Shown one piece after another: positions 1 through 10,663 of a stretch of 64,000 bases of DNA (the stretch's first letter is position 1; the number at the start of each line of letters is the position of its first letter). The notes below the pieces were generated by a model. It did not search any database, was not told the DNA's origin, and saw only the letters and a list, made by a program, of their open reading frames with translations. This DNA comes from Marinobacter santoriniensis NKSG1. Its GTDB lineage: Bacteria; Pseudomonadota; Gammaproteobacteria; Pseudomonadales; Oleiphilaceae. The stretch spans positions 124,001 to 188,000 of the forward strand of contig NZ_APAT01000013.1 in the NCBI RefSeq assembly GCF_000347775.1. The letters are read 5' to 3'. A program made the translations under genes and the position numbers.

Positions 1-598
1 CGTCGTCTTTGTAGAAGGTATTTCGCGTGGCTTCCCAGCGTTGCAGGCGTTCCTTTGCCTGTTCAAGGCCTTCCGTAAACCGGGGCGGTACGATAAAGCC
101 TTCCCGTGCGAGTTTGATCGCCGGAGCCAGGGCTTCTTTCAATGAGATGGTTCCGTGGCGCTCCAGTGCCATGGCGAAGCCTGCCACGGTTCCCGGCACA
201 CCGGCCGCCAGGTGGGTAAAGCGACTCCGGTTGGTTACGACATTGCCGTCTTCGTCCTGAAACATGGTTTCGGTGGCTCCGGCCGGTGCCTTCTCCCGAT
301 AGTCGATGGCTTCAACGTCGCCACCATCCCCGGGAGAAATCAGCATGAATCCGCCACCGCCGATGTTGCCGGACCGGGGTTGGGTCACGGCCAGGGCGAA
401 CCCCGCGGTGACGGCAGCATCCACTGCATTGCCGCCGGATTTCAGTACATCGAGGGCTATTTTTGTCGCCAGGGTGTGACTGGTGGCCACCATGCCGTGA
501 CGGGCTTCGACGGGGTGGAACCGCTCGCCTTCCAGAATGGCCTGGGCCCAGGCCCCGGAGACAAAACTCATCAACAGAAAAAACACGATCGTCCGCAT
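1..598 (-). CDS. ggt: gamma-glutamyltransferase, 5' part (runs off window)
   Basis: The minus-strand frame from ATG at 598 to the window edge is open for 199 codons and reads as the N-terminal part of a gamma-glutamyltranspeptidase, a periplasmic Ntn-hydrolase that cleaves the gamma-glutamyl bond of glutathione. It begins with a Sec signal peptide (MRTIVFFLLMSFVSGAWA, cut before Q). The family motifs GMVATSH, GGNAVDAAVTAGFALAVTQP and SGNIGGGGFM follow, then a REKAP stretch whose Arg normally binds the gamma-glutamyl carboxylate. GAGGA lies about 8 nt before the start. The autoprocessing Thr lies outside the window, so activity cannot be judged. It is divergent from purU. Confidence 0.9.
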   Translation of the reverse strand, partial: MRTIVFFLLMSFVSGAWAQAILEGERFHPVEARHGMVATSHTLATKIALDVLKSGGNAVDAAVTAGFALAVTQPRSGNIGGGGFMLISPGDGGDVEAIDYREKAPAGATETMFQDEDGNVVTNRSRFTHLAAGVPGTVAGFAMALERHGTISLKEALAPAIKLAREGFIVPPRFTEGLEQAKERLQRWEATRNTFYKDD

Positions 599-739
599 GC
601 GTCCATTCCTCGTTTTAGGCGTTCAGATAGGCTATGATAGCCGGTCATTTTTACTGGTGCGTACCGATTGCCCGCCCCGGTTTGCCACCGCGGATCCTGT
701 CGCACCTGCTTTCCCGGATTCAAGTTAAGGAAAGGCTTC

Positions 740-1594
740 ATGGAGCATACCTATCGTCTTGTGATTTCCTGCCCGGACCGGGTCGGAATTGTCGCCAAGG
801 TAAGTAATTTCCTGTCCACATATAATGGCTGGATCACTGAGGCAAGCCATCATTCGGACACCCAGGCTGGCTGGTTTTTCATGCGGCACGAAATCAAGGC
901 CGAGTCCATTCCGTTCGGGCTCGACCAGTTCCGCGCGGCATTCGAACCGATCGCCCGGGAATTCAATATGGACTGGCGCATCGAGGATTCGGCCCGTCCG
1001 AAACGGGTGATCCTGATGTGCAGCAAGGAATCCCACTGTCTGGCGGATCTCCTTCATCGCTGGCACAGCAAGGAGCTCAATGCGGAGATCGTGGCCGTCG
1101 TGTCCAACCACGATGACCTTCGTCGGATGGTCGAGTGGCACGAGATTCCCTACCACCACGTGCCGGTCAGCAAAGAAAACAAGGCCGAGGCCTTCGCGCA
1201 CATCGAGGGACTGTTCGAGCAGTACGAGGTGGATGTCGTCGTGCTGGCCCGTTACATGCAGATCCTGCCTGCGGAACTGTGCGGAAAATACGCCGGTCGT
1301 GTGATCAACATCCATCACAGTTTCCTGCCGTCCTTTGCGGGTGCCCGTCCGTACCATCAGGCCTACAGCCGTGGCGTCAAGCTGATCGGTGCCACCTGCC
1401 ACTACGTGACCCAGGATCTCGATGAAGGGCCGATCATCGAACAGGACGTTATCCGGATCAACCACAGCGACTCCATTGAGGATATGGTTCGTCTGGGCAA
1501 GGACGTCGAGAAAAACGTTCTGGCCAGGGGGCTTCGCGCCCACGTTGAGGACCGGGTCATTACCTACGAAAACAAGACCGTGGTGTTTGGTTAA
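740..1594 (+). CDS. purU: formyltetrahydrofolate deformylase PurU
   Basis: This 284-residue cytosolic enzyme hydrolyses 10-formyl-THF to formate and THF, supplying formate for PurT and balancing the one-carbon pool. Residues 1-80 form an ACT domain (YRLVISCPDRVGIVAKVSNF). The rest is a formyl-transferase fold with the catalytic Asn-His pair in NIHHSFLPSFAGA and the Asp in QDLDEGPIIEQD. Length matches E. coli PurU (280). I chose ATG 740, preceded by AAGGAAAGG, over an in-frame extension from 668 that has no ribosome site and no family similarity. It is divergent from ggt with about 140 bp between them. Confidence 0.95.
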   Translation: MEHTYRLVISCPDRVGIVAKVSNFLSTYNGWITEASHHSDTQAGWFFMRHEIKAESIPFGLDQFRAAFEPIAREFNMDWRIEDSARPKRVILMCSKESHCLADLLHRWHSKELNAEIVAVVSNHDDLRRMVEWHEIPYHHVPVSKENKAEAFAHIEGLFEQYEVDVVVLARYMQILPAELCGKYAGRVINIHHSFLPSFAGARPYHQAYSRGVKLIGATCHYVTQDLDEGPIIEQDVIRINHSDSIEDMVRLGKDVEKNVLARGLRAHVEDRVITYENKTVVFG

Positions 1595-1720
1595 GCCAAT
1601 GTCTCGGTTGCCCCGTGGCGGGGCTGACTGTGGTATGCTTGGCGGCTTGTTGAAGAATAACGACGGGGGCTGACAAAGCCTTCTGCACGACTTCCAGATA
1701 ACGCAAAGGAACCTTTCTCG

Positions 1721-4288
1721 ATGGGTGAGTTAGCCAAAGAGATCCTGCCGGTAAACATTGAAGACGAGTTGAAACAGTCCTATCTCGATTACGCCATGAG
1801 TGTAATCGTCGGCCGAGCGCTGCCGGATGTACGAGACGGCCTCAAGCCGGTACACCGTCGGGTACTGTTCGCCATGTCCGAGCTGGGCAATGACTGGAAC
1901 AAGGCGTACAAGAAATCGGCCCGTGTGGTCGGTGACGTTATCGGTAAATACCACCCCCACGGCGACTCCGCGGTCTACGACACCATCGTGCGCATGGCCC
2001 AGCCGTTCTCTCTGCGGTACCCGCTGGTGGATGGTCAGGGTAACTTCGGCTCCATTGATGGCGATAACGCCGCAGCCATGCGTTACACCGAGATTCGCAT
2101 GGAGAAGATTGCCCACTCCCTGCTGGCGGATCTGGACAAGGAGACGGTGGACTACGTCGACAACTACGACGGCACCGAGCGGATACCCGATGTATTGCCC
2201 ACCCGGGTTCCGAATCTCCTGGTGAATGGCTCCTCCGGTATTGCCGTGGGTATGGCGACCAACATCCCCCCACACAACCTCACCGAAGTCGTCAATGGCT
2301 GCCTGGCTCTGATCGATAATGCCGATCTGACCGTGGACGAGCTCATGGAGTACATCCCGGGCCCGGATTTTCCGACCCAGGGCATTATCAACGGCCGTGC
2401 CGGTATCGTTGAGGCGTACCGGACAGGGCGTGGCCGGATCTATATCCGGGCCCGTCACGAAATCGAGCAGGACAAGAAAACCGGTCGCGAATCCATCATC
2501 ATTACCGAGCTGCCGTACCAGCTCAACAAGGCCCGGCTGATCGAGAAAATCGCAGAGCTGGTGAAAGAGAAGCGCGTTGAGGGCATTTCCGAGCTGCGGG
2601 ATGAATCCAACAAGGAAGGCATTCGTGTTGTGATCGAACTGCGTCGCGGTGAAAACGCCGACGTTGTGATCAACAACCTGTTCGCCCACACCCAGCTGGA
2701 GACGGTGTTCGGTATCAACATGGTGGCGCTGATCAATGGCGAGCCCAAGATCCTGAACCTCAAGGAAATGCTGGATGCGTTCCTGCGTCACCGCCGGGAA
2801 GTGGTCACCCGCCGGACCATCTACGAGCTGCGCAAGGCCCGCGAGCGCGGCCACATCCTGGAAGGCCTGACCGTTGCGCTGGCCAACATCGACGAAATCA
2901 TCGAGCTGATCAAGCAATCGCCGACCGCGGCCGAAGCCAAAGAAAAGCTGATGGACAAGGGTTGGGCGCCGGGCGACGTTCTGGCGATGCTCGAACGCGC
3001 TGGTGAGGATGCCTGCCGCCCGGATGATCTGCCGGAGATCTATGGGCTCCGTGAGGGGCTCTACCATCTCTCTCCGGAACAGGCCCAGGCCATTCTGGAC
3101 CTTCGCCTGCACCGCCTGACAGGCCTGGAAACCGAAAAGCTTCAGAACGAATACAAAGACATTCTGGAGAAGATCGCCGATCTGCTGGACATTCTGGGTG
3201 ATCCGGAGCGTCTGCTTCAGGTTATCCGCGAGGAACTCGAGGCGATCGTCAGCGATTATGGCGATGAGCGTCGCACTGAAATTACCAGCTCGCGTCGGGA
3301 TCTGACCATCGCTGACCTGATTGACGAAGAAGATCTGGTGGTCACGATTTCCCACGGCGGTTATGCCAAGACCCAGGCCGTTGAAGATTATCAGGCCCAG
3401 CGCCGTGGTGGACGTGGCAAGGCGGCGACGTCGATGAAAGACGAAGATTTCATTGAAAAGCTGCTGGTGGCCAATTCCCATGACACCATCCTGTGTTTCT
3501 CCAACCGGGGTAAGGTGTACTGGCTGCGTGTGTTCGAGATTCCCCGTGGTAGCCGTGGCTCCCGTGGGCGTCCAATGGTCAACATCCTGCCGCTGGATGA
3601 AGGAGAGCGCATCACTACCTTCCTGCCGGTCAGGGACTATCCGGAAGACCAGTTTGTCCTGATGGCGACGTCCAACGGTGTGGTCAAGAAAACGCCGCTG
3701 CCGAACTTTTCCCGTCCGCGCAGTAGCGGCCTGATCGCTCTGAATCTTGATGACGGCGATACGCTGGTGGGCGCGGCAATCACCAAGGGTGATGCCGAAG
3801 TCATGCTGTTCTCCAGTGCAGGCAAGGCGGTTCGTTTTGCCGAGGATCAGGTCCGTCCCATGAGCCGGACCGCTCGTGGTGTACGTGGTATCCGGATGCC
3901 GGAAGGCAAGCACGTGGTGTCGCTGATTATCCCGGAAGAGGGCGGCGTCATCCTCACCGCCAGTGAGCATGGTTACGGCAAGCGCACGGCCATCGACGAG
4001 TTCCCGACATACAGTCGCGGTAGTCAGGGTGTTATCGCCATGCAGTGTTCCGAGCGTAACGGTGACCTGGTCACGGCGTTGCAGCTGTTTGACGGCGACG
4101 AGATGATGCTGATTTCCGACAAGGGTACGTTGGTCCGTACGCGGACCGATGAAGTATCGGTGCTCAGCCGGAATACCCAGGGCGTGCGCCTGATTCGTCT
4201 GGCCCAGGAAGACGAGCGTCTGGTGGGTGTCGAGCGGATCGCAGAATCCGATGATGAAGAGATGGAAGGCGAGGAAAGCGAAGAATGA
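1721..4288 (+). CDS. gyrA: DNA gyrase subunit A
   Basis: The 855-residue type II topoisomerase A subunit cuts and rejoins DNA during ATP-driven negative supercoiling with GyrB. The winged-helix/tower part is N-terminal. The catalytic Tyr is Y122 in AAMRYTE, and the quinolone-determining region [10 protein letters not shown] carries Ser83 and Asp87, the susceptible-type residues. The C-terminal half has the beta-pinwheel repeats and the GyrA box QRRGGRGK, which separates gyrase from ParC. The tail is very acidic ([14 protein letters not shown]). It opens the serC-pheA-hisC-tyrA/aroA-cmk run and overlaps serC by 4 bp (ATGA), so it is probably translationally coupled. Confidence 0.98.
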   Translation: MGELAKEILPVNIEDELKQSYLDYAMSVIVGRALPDVRDGLKPVHRRVLFAMSELGNDWNKAYKKSARVVGDVIGKYHPHGDSAVYDTIVRMAQPFSLRYPLVDGQGNFGSIDGDNAAAMRYTEIRMEKIAHSLLADLDKETVDYVDNYDGTERIPDVLPTRVPNLLVNGSSGIAVGMATNIPPHNLTEVVNGCLALIDNADLTVDELMEYIPGPDFPTQGIINGRAGIVEAYRTGRGRIYIRARHEIEQDKKTGRESIIITELPYQLNKARLIEKIAELVKEKRVEGISELRDESNKEGIRVVIELRRGENADVVINNLFAHTQLETVFGINMVALINGEPKILNLKEMLDAFLRHRREVVTRRTIYELRKARERGHILEGLTVALANIDEIIELIKQSPTAAEAKEKLMDKGWAPGDVLAMLERAGEDACRPDDLPEIYGLREGLYHLSPEQAQAILDLRLHRLTGLETEKLQNEYKDILEKIADLLDILGDPERLLQVIREELEAIVSDYGDERRTEITSSRRDLTIADLIDEEDLVVTISHGGYAKTQAVEDYQAQRRGGRGKAATSMKDEDFIEKLLVANSHDTILCFSNRGKVYWLRVFEIPRGSRGSRGRPMVNILPLDEGERITTFLPVRDYPEDQFVLMATSNGVVKKTPLPNFSRPRSSGLIALNLDDGDTLVGAAITKGDAEVMLFSSAGKAVRFAEDQVRPMSRTARGVRGIRMPEGKHVVSLIIPEEGGVILTASEHGYGKRTAIDEFPTYSRGSQGVIAMQCSERNGDLVTALQLFDGDEMMLISDKGTLVRTRTDEVSVLSRNTQGVRLIRLAQEDERLVGVERIAESDDEEMEGEESEE

Positions 4289-5367
4289 GCAGGGCGTTCA
4301 ACTTTTGCGCAGGTCCGGCAACGTTGCCGGAACCTGTGTTGAAACAGGCCCAGGAGGAAATGCTGGACTGGCGCGGTACCGGAATGTCGGTGATGGAGAT
4401 GAGCCATCGCAGTGACGAGTTCGTGGCGATCGCTGAAACAGCAGAAAAAGATCTCCGTGAATTGGCCGGAATTTCAGATGATTACGCGGTTCTTTTCATG
4501 CAGGGTGGAGCTTCCAGCCAGTTTTCCACCATCCCCCTGAACCTGCTCGGCGAGAAAGCGTCCGCGGACTACATCAACACCGGTATCTGGTCCAAAAAGG
4601 CGATCGCGGAAGCCAAACGCTATGGCACTGTGAACGTGGCGGCCAGTTCCGAGGATTCCGGCTTTGTAACGATCCCTGACCAGTCTGCGTGGCGAACCAG
4701 CGCCGATGCGGCCTATCTCCACTACACGCCGAACGAAACGATCGGTGGTCTGGAGTTCGATTTTGTGCCAGACAGTGGTGACGTGCCGCTGGTTGCGGAC
4801 ATGTCCTCCACCATGCTGTCGCGCCCGGTGGATGTCTCCCGTTTCGGGCTGATCTACGCCGGTGCCCAGAAAAACATCGGTCCCTCGGGCCTGGTCGTCG
4901 TCATTATCCGAAAGGACCTGCTTGGCAAAGCGCGAAAGGAAACGCCGACGATGATGAACTATCAGGTCATCGCCGACAACGCTTCCATGTATAACACGCC
5001 GGCCACCTATTCGTGGTACCTGGCCGGACTCGTGTTCAAGTGGCTGAAGGAGCAGGGTGGCGTCGAGGCCATGGGCGAGATCAATTATCGTAAGGCGAAA
5101 AAGCTCTACGACTTCATCGACGATAACGACTTCTATGCCAATCCCATCGAGCCACGGTTCCGTTCCTGGATGAATGTGCCGTTCACGCTGGCGGACGATG
5201 CCCTTAACGGTGAGTTCCTGAAAGGTGCGGATGCGCGGGGGCTGCTCAATCTGAAAGGTCATCGCTCTGTTGGTGGTATGCGTGCCAGCATCTATAACGC
5301 CATGCCGGAAGCCGGCGTGGATGCGTTGATTCAGTACATGAGCGAATTCGCCAGGGAGCGCGGCTGA
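4285..5367 (+). CDS. serC: phosphoserine aminotransferase
   Basis: This 360-residue PLP enzyme converts 3-phosphohydroxypyruvate plus glutamate to phosphoserine; it also serves PLP synthesis. [15 protein letters not shown] opens the protein, the substrate-binding MSHRSDEF follows, and the Schiff-base lysine lies in [13 protein letters not shown]. Length equals the E. coli enzyme. The start overlaps the gyrA stop and the stop lies 2 bp before pheA, which fits an operon. gyrA-serC-pheA adjacency is common in Pseudomonas-type genomes. Confidence 0.97.
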   Translation: MSRAFNFCAGPATLPEPVLKQAQEEMLDWRGTGMSVMEMSHRSDEFVAIAETAEKDLRELAGISDDYAVLFMQGGASSQFSTIPLNLLGEKASADYINTGIWSKKAIAEAKRYGTVNVAASSEDSGFVTIPDQSAWRTSADAAYLHYTPNETIGGLEFDFVPDSGDVPLVADMSSTMLSRPVDVSRFGLIYAGAQKNIGPSGLVVVIIRKDLLGKARKETPTMMNYQVIADNASMYNTPATYSWYLAGLVFKWLKEQGGVEAMGEINYRKAKKLYDFIDDNDFYANPIEPRFRSWMNVPFTLADDALNGEFLKGADARGLLNLKGHRSVGGMRASIYNAMPEAGVDALIQYMSEFARERG

Positions 5368-5369
5368 CC

Positions 5370-6467
5370 ATGACTGATGAGAAAACCCGGCTCGCCGAGT
5401 TGCGGGACCAGATCGACAGCATTGATCAGCAGATCATGGATCTGATCAGTGCCCGTGCCGCCTGCGCCCAGGAAGTGGCCAATGTCAAAATGGCTGCCAA
5501 CCCCGGACAGGACGTGTTCTTTTATCGTCCCGAGCGCGAGGCGCAGGTGCTTCGCCGTATCAAGGAGCAGAATCCGGGGCCGCTGGCGGACGAAGAGATG
5601 GCCCGGCTGTTCCGGGAAATCATGTCGGCCTGTCTCGCTCTGGAAAAACCGATGCATATCGCCTTCCTGGGGCCGATTGGCACCTTTACCCAGGCCGCGG
5701 CGCTCAAACATTTTGGCCATTCAGTGGTCAGTGTGCCGCTTCCCGCGATTGATGCGGTTTTCCGCGAAGTCGAGTCTGGCGCAGCACACTATGGGGTGGT
5801 GCCTGTCGAGAATTCGACCGAGGGGATGATCAATCACACCCTGGATATGTTCATGTCGTCGCCGTTGAAGATCTGCGGCGAGGTTCAGCTGCGTATCCAT
5901 CACCACCTGCTGGTGTCGCCGGAAAGCAAGGATCAGGAAATTACCCGGATCTATTCCCACCAGCAGTCCTTTGCGCAGTGCCGCCAGTGGCTTGATACCC
6001 ACCGGTACGGCATCGAGCGGGTCACTGTTTCCAGTAATGCGGAGGCGGCCCGTCGTGCGGCGGAAGAGCCGGGCACCGCAGCCATTGCCGGTGACATGGC
6101 TGCCGAGCTGTACGGTCTCGAAAAGCTGGCAAACTGTATCGAGGATCGTCCGGATAACACCACCCGGTTCCTGATTATTGGTCGCGAGGAAGTCTCTGCA
6201 AGCGGCCACGACAAATCGTCCATCCTGGTGTCGATGCGCAACAAACCCGGCGCGCTTTACCAGTTGCTGGAACCCTTCCATCGTCACGGCATCAGCCTGA
6301 CCCGCATCGAGACGCGTCCGTCGCCCAGTGGTACCTGGGCTTACGTTTTCTACATCGATTTTGAAGGTCACGTCGAGGACGAGCAGGTCCGGAAGGTGCT
6401 TTCAGATGTGGATGAGGAAGCGGTGGAGCTGAAAAAACTTGGCTCCTATCCCATTGGTGTCCTTTAA
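5370..6467 (+). CDS. pheA: bifunctional chorismate mutase / prephenate dehydratase
   Basis: The 365-residue P-protein takes chorismate through prephenate to phenylpyruvate. Residues 1-90 are an AroQ-type mutase helical bundle (LRDQIDSIDQQIMDLISARA). Residues about 93-275 are the dehydratase, with VVPVENSTEGMINHTLD and a TRFLIIG motif. The C-terminus is a regulatory ACT domain with the phenylalanine-binding GALY and IETRPS motifs, so feedback inhibition by phenylalanine is expected. It lies 2 bp after serC and 31 bp before hisC. Confidence 0.97.
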   Translation: MTDEKTRLAELRDQIDSIDQQIMDLISARAACAQEVANVKMAANPGQDVFFYRPEREAQVLRRIKEQNPGPLADEEMARLFREIMSACLALEKPMHIAFLGPIGTFTQAAALKHFGHSVVSVPLPAIDAVFREVESGAAHYGVVPVENSTEGMINHTLDMFMSSPLKICGEVQLRIHHHLLVSPESKDQEITRIYSHQQSFAQCRQWLDTHRYGIERVTVSSNAEAARRAAEEPGTAAIAGDMAAELYGLEKLANCIEDRPDNTTRFLIIGREEVSASGHDKSSILVSMRNKPGALYQLLEPFHRHGISLTRIETRPSPSGTWAYVFYIDFEGHVEDEQVRKVLSDVDEEAVELKKLGSYPIGVL

Positions 6468-6498
6468 ATCCAGGTAAATCGGTTCGGAGGAAGATGGC

Positions 6499-7623
6499 AT
6501 GGCCGTGGATTACCAGAGTCTGGCTGTCAGGGGTGTGCAGGCTCTGTCACCGTATCAGCCGGGCAAGCCCATAGAAGAACTGGCCCGGGAGCTGGGCCTC
6601 GAGCCCTCTGGCATTATCAAGCTTGCCAGCAATGAAAACCCGTTGGGCCCCAGTGAGAAGGCGCTGTCGGCGGCCCGGAACGCGCTCTCCGAACTGTGTC
6701 TGTATCCGGACGGCAACGGCTTCGATCTGAAGCGGGCATTGTCCGAACGGTATGGCGTCAATCCTGACCAGATAACCCTGGGTAACGGCTCGAATGACGT
6801 TCTTGAAGTGATTGCGCGCTGTTTCGCCGATTCCGACGCCGAAGTGATCTATTCCCAATACGCATTCGCGGTCTATCCGCTGGTGACCCAGGCCATTGGT
6901 GCCCGGGGTGTGTCCGTTCCGGCCCGAGACTGGGGGCACGATCTGGAGGCGATGGCGAATGCGGTGACCGACCGGACCCGTCTGGTATTCGTTGCCAACC
7001 CGAATAACCCCACTGGCACGGTGCACACTGCGGACGCCATCGAAGCATTTCTGGAGCGTATCCCGGAGCGGGTCCTGGTTGTGCTTGACGAGGCCTATTG
7101 TGAATACCTGACCGGCGATGAGTATCCGGATGGCGTTCGACTGCTCTCCCGGTTTCCGAATCTGATTGTCTGCCGGACGTTTTCCAAGGCCTGGGGGCTT
7201 GCGGCCCTGCGGGTTGGATACAGCCTGAGTTCGCCGGAGATTGCCGATATCCTCAATCGTGTCCGGCAGCCATTCAATGTCGATACGGTGGCGCTGTCCG
7301 CCGCCACCGCCGTTCTGAGCGATGAGGATTATCTGGTTCGTTCACGGGAAGTGAATGCGGCGGGGCTCATTCAGCTCGCAGACGGTTTTGATCGATTGGG
7401 GTTGTCCTATATCCCGTCCGTCGGGAATTTCATCGCCGTGGACGTGGGTGAAAAGGCCGGGGCAGTCTATCAATCCCTGCTGTCCCAGGGTGTGATCGTT
7501 CGGCCGATCGGCGGTTATGGGATGCCTGGACATCTTCGTGTCTCCGTGGGACTGCCGGAGGAAAACGCCCGGTTCCTGGAGGCCTTGTCGACGTCTTTGA
7601 ACGAGTCAGGGCAGGGAGTCTGA
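6499..7623 (+). CDS. hisC: histidinol-phosphate / aromatic aminotransferase (HisC family)
   Basis: A 374-residue class II fold-type I PLP aminotransferase. It shows SNENPLGPSEKAL near the N-terminus, NPNNPTGT in the middle, and the PLP lysine in FSKAWGLAALRVGY. The family acts on histidinol phosphate and often also on aromatic 2-oxo acids. Its place between pheA and tyrA-aroA suggests that transamination of phenylpyruvate or hydroxyphenylpyruvate is the main job here, as for the hisC2 copies of pseudomonads; this is inference. One base separates its stop from the next start. Confidence 0.93.
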   Translation: MAVDYQSLAVRGVQALSPYQPGKPIEELARELGLEPSGIIKLASNENPLGPSEKALSAARNALSELCLYPDGNGFDLKRALSERYGVNPDQITLGNGSNDVLEVIARCFADSDAEVIYSQYAFAVYPLVTQAIGARGVSVPARDWGHDLEAMANAVTDRTRLVFVANPNNPTGTVHTADAIEAFLERIPERVLVVLDEAYCEYLTGDEYPDGVRLLSRFPNLIVCRTFSKAWGLAALRVGYSLSSPEIADILNRVRQPFNVDTVALSAATAVLSDEDYLVRSREVNAAGLIQLADGFDRLGLSYIPSVGNFIAVDVGEKAGAVYQSLLSQGVIVRPIGGYGMPGHLRVSVGLPEENARFLEALSTSLNESGQGV

Positions 7624-7624
7624 A

Positions 7625-9853
7625 GTGGGTGAGGAGAAGCCGCTTTTCGCCCGTGTTGCCATTATCGGTCTCGGTCTGATCGGCGGTTCCCTGGCCTGTG
7701 CGCTCAGGCAGCGTCGACTGACCGGCGAAGTCGTCGGTTTTGACAAGCGGGCCGATGAACTGGCTTTGGCCGCCGAACTCGGAGTGATCGACAGGGCCTC
7801 GGGTTCTCTGGCGGAAGCTGTTCAGGGAAGCGACCTGGTGGTTCTCGCCGTGCCGGTCCGTGCGACCCGCTCTGTACTGGAGGCTCTCAAACCTTATCTG
7901 GATTCGGATGCTGTGCTGACAGACGTGGGCAGCACGAAATCCAGTTTTGTGTCAGATGTCAGGGCCGTTTTTGGCGAACTTTCTCCCCGGGTCATCCCGG
8001 GGCACCCCATCGCAGGCTCTGAAAAAAGCGGGATCCGGGCGGCCAATCCGGAGCTCTTTTCCCGTCACAAGGTGATCCTGACCCCGGCGCCGGATACCAA
8101 CGCAGACGCGCTTGAACGCCTGAAGAGTCTTTGGGAAGGCTGCGGCGCCACTGTGCTGACCATGTCCGTCGACTACCACGATGAAGTGTTGGCCGCGACC
8201 AGTCATTTGCCGCACCTGATTGCCTTCTCCCTGGTGGACACCCTGGCCGGCGAGGATGAGAATATGGATATTTTCCGCTACGCGGCAGGCGGCTTTCGGG
8301 ATTTCACCCGCATCGCAGCGAGCGATCCGGTCATGTGGCACGATATCTTCCTGTCGAACCGGGATGCCGTTCTCCGGGTTATCGATCACTTTACTCATGA
8401 TCTTGATCAGCTTCGTACGGCGATTGCCAGCGGTGACGGGGCGACAATGCTGCGGGTCTTCAGTCGCGCCAAGGCGGCGCGGGAACATTTTTCAAAGATG
8501 CTTTCAGGGCAGGCGTACGTGACAACTAACAGCGATAAACAGGTAACCTTCCAGCTCACGCCGGGCGGGGCCATCACGGGCGACATTCGTGTCCCCGGCG
8601 ACAAGTCCATGTCCCATCGATCCATCATGCTGGGTGCCCTGGCGGAAGGGATTACCGAGGTAAAAGGGTTTCTCGAGGGCGAGGACAGCCTGGCCACCCT
8701 GCAGGCTTTCCGGGACATGGGCGTGACCATTGAGGGCCCGGATAACGGCTTTGTGCGTATTCACGGGGTGGGTATGCAGGGTCTTCAGCGCCCGCGTGGG
8801 CCACTCTACGTCGGAAACTCCGGTACTGCCATGCGTCTGTTTGCCGGTCTCCTGGCGGCCCAGTCGTTTGACTCGGAGCTGACCGGGGATGCCAGCCTGT
8901 CGAAGCGACCCATGGGGCGTGTGGCGGATCCGCTGAGGGCCATGGGTGCGGTCATAGAAACGGCTGAAGGCGGACGGCCTCCCCTGAAAATTCGCGGTGG
9001 CCGGACACTGACCGGTATCCATTATGAAATGCCTGTTGCCAGCGCGCAGGTCAAGTCCTGCCTGTTGCTGGCCGGCCTTTATGCCGAGGGCGTAACATCG
9101 GTGACCGAGCCGGCCCCCACGCGGGATCATACAGAGCGAATGCTCGCCGGCTTTGGCTATCACGTCCATCGGGACGGTGCGACGGCCAGTGTCACCGGTG
9201 GAGGAACGTTGACCGCCTGCGCGATCGACGTTCCGGCCGATATCTCATCAGCGGCGTTCTTCCTGGTGGCTGCGAGCATTGCACCAGGCTCCGACCTGGT
9301 TCTCCGCCACGTTGGAATGAATCCGACCCGGGTTGGCGTGATCAACATCCTCCAGAAAATGGGCGCGAACATCGAGATTCTGGAAGAGCGGGAAATCGGT
9401 GGCGAGCCCGTCGCCGACCTGCGTGTTCGCTCAGCCGAACTCCGGGGCATTGATATTCCGGAAGATCAGGTACCACTCGCCATTGATGAATTTCCGGTTC
9501 TCTTCATTGCGGCGGCTTGTGCTGGGGGTCGCACGGTACTGCGCGGAGCCGAGGAGTTGCGGGTCAAGGAGAGTGACCGGATCCAGGTGATGGCGGACGG
9601 CCTCGCTGCCGTAGGCGTTGAAACCACGGTGACTCCGGATGGCATTGTTATTGACGGTGGCCAGCCGATCGGAAGCGGTACCGTGAACAGTCATGGCGAT
9701 CACCGTATCGCGATGGCTTTTGCCGTGGCCTCGCTCCGGGCAACTGGCCCGATCAAGGTTGAGGATTGTGCCAACGTGGCGACGTCCTTCCCCGGTTTCG
9801 TCGAGCTGGCAAGGCAAACCGGAATCCAGATCACCGCAGAAGGTAGCGAATGA
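7625..9853 (+). CDS. tyrA-aroA: fused prephenate dehydrogenase / EPSP synthase
   Basis: A 742-residue fusion starting at GTG. Residues 1-300 are a TyrA-type cyclohexadienyl dehydrogenase with the nucleotide motif [14 protein letters not shown], then [21 protein letters not shown] and ATSHLPHL. From about residue 308 it is AroA, 3-phosphoshikimate 1-carboxyvinyltransferase: [32 protein letters not shown], and [11 protein letters not shown] near the end. One polypeptide thus carries the EPSP step of the shikimate pathway and the committed tyrosine step. The fusion is a known feature of Pseudomonas-like lineages. The stop overlaps cmk by 4 bp. Confidence 0.96.
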   Translation: MGEEKPLFARVAIIGLGLIGGSLACALRQRRLTGEVVGFDKRADELALAAELGVIDRASGSLAEAVQGSDLVVLAVPVRATRSVLEALKPYLDSDAVLTDVGSTKSSFVSDVRAVFGELSPRVIPGHPIAGSEKSGIRAANPELFSRHKVILTPAPDTNADALERLKSLWEGCGATVLTMSVDYHDEVLAATSHLPHLIAFSLVDTLAGEDENMDIFRYAAGGFRDFTRIAASDPVMWHDIFLSNRDAVLRVIDHFTHDLDQLRTAIASGDGATMLRVFSRAKAAREHFSKMLSGQAYVTTNSDKQVTFQLTPGGAITGDIRVPGDKSMSHRSIMLGALAEGITEVKGFLEGEDSLATLQAFRDMGVTIEGPDNGFVRIHGVGMQGLQRPRGPLYVGNSGTAMRLFAGLLAAQSFDSELTGDASLSKRPMGRVADPLRAMGAVIETAEGGRPPLKIRGGRTLTGIHYEMPVASAQVKSCLLLAGLYAEGVTSVTEPAPTRDHTERMLAGFGYHVHRDGATASVTGGGTLTACAIDVPADISSAAFFLVAASIAPGSDLVLRHVGMNPTRVGVINILQKMGANIEILEEREIGGEPVADLRVRSAELRGIDIPEDQVPLAIDEFPVLFIAAACAGGRTVLRGAEELRVKESDRIQVMADGLAAVGVETTVTPDGIVIDGGQPIGSGTVNSHGDHRIAMAFAVASLRATGPIKVEDCANVATSFPGFVELARQTGIQITAEGSE

Positions 9854-10533
9854 TGTCGGATAACAAAGCTCCGGTGATTACCGTTGATGGCCCGGGCGGT
9901 GCCGGGAAAGGGACCATCACGCAGATGCTGGCGCAAAAGCTGGGCTGGTCTCTCCTGGACAGCGGTGCACTTTATCGGTTGACGGCGCTTGCCGCCGAGC
10001 GTCAGGGCGTTTCCCTGGAGGATGATGCCGGCCTGGTTGAAGTCGCATCGTCGCTGGATGTGGCCTTCGAGCCGACGCCGGTTGGCGAGCCGGTACGGGT
10101 CTTGTTGGCAGGCGAGGATGTCACCGCCGAGATCCGTACGGAAAGCTGTGGCAACAATGCGTCCAGGGTGGCGGTGAAGCAGCCGGTCCGCGATGCCCTG
10201 CTGCAAAGGCAGCGGGATTTTCGCAAGAACCCCGGACTTGTTGCCGACGGTCGGGATATGGGGACGGTCGTGTTTCCGGATGCGCCGGTCAAGATCTTCC
10301 TTACGGCCAGCGCCGAAGAGCGTGCCCGGCGACGTTTTAATCAGTTGAAGGAGGCGGGTGTCGATGTTAACATTGATGCCCTTTTAGAGGAGATACGGGC
10401 TCGTGACGAGCGGGATATGAACCGTTCCGCAGCCCCTCTCAAGCCTGCAGATGATGCGCAAGTCATTGATTCTACGGGTTTGAGCATAGAAGAGGTGTTG
10501 GACAGGTGTATGGCCGCTGCAGGTCAGGCCTGA
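9850..10533 (+). CDS. cmk: cytidylate kinase
   Basis: This 227-residue kinase phosphorylates CMP and dCMP with ATP. The P-loop is [16 protein letters not shown]. The CMP-binding region LDSGALYR and [29 protein letters not shown] follow. The start overlaps the tyrA-aroA stop (ATGA). A second Met lies 3 bp downstream and cannot be excluded as the start. cmk immediately upstream of rpsA is one of the most conserved pairs in proteobacteria. Confidence 0.96.
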   Translation: MMSDNKAPVITVDGPGGAGKGTITQMLAQKLGWSLLDSGALYRLTALAAERQGVSLEDDAGLVEVASSLDVAFEPTPVGEPVRVLLAGEDVTAEIRTESCGNNASRVAVKQPVRDALLQRQRDFRKNPGLVADGRDMGTVVFPDAPVKIFLTASAEERARRRFNQLKEAGVDVNIDALLEEIRARDERDMNRSAAPLKPADDAQVIDSTGLSIEEVLDRCMAAAGQA

Positions 10534-10663
10534 CTACACCTTTTTGTCGTTGGAATGCCGGATGCAGTGATTATTGCCAGCCATTGGCTGCTCCCGGCAA
10601 TCGTTAACAGACCGTGTTGCTGGCGACACGGAGTACACTTGCGTTGATCACATAGGACACATA

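Noticed and set aside
1604-1639. gyrA promoter with TATGCT at 1634 and a GCCCC/GGGGC hairpin before it
   Set aside because: An extended -10 (TGGTATGCT) is plausible, but no -35 lies at 16-18 bp, so I do not list it as a feature.
1730-3970. 746-codon minus-strand ORF opposite gyrA
   Set aside because: Codon-bias shadow of gyrA; no family motif, no ribosome site.
10574-10663. 30-codon N-terminal extension of rpsA
   Set aside because: [11 protein letters not shown]... is unlike any S1 N-terminus; [13 protein letters not shown] at 10664 is the standard start.
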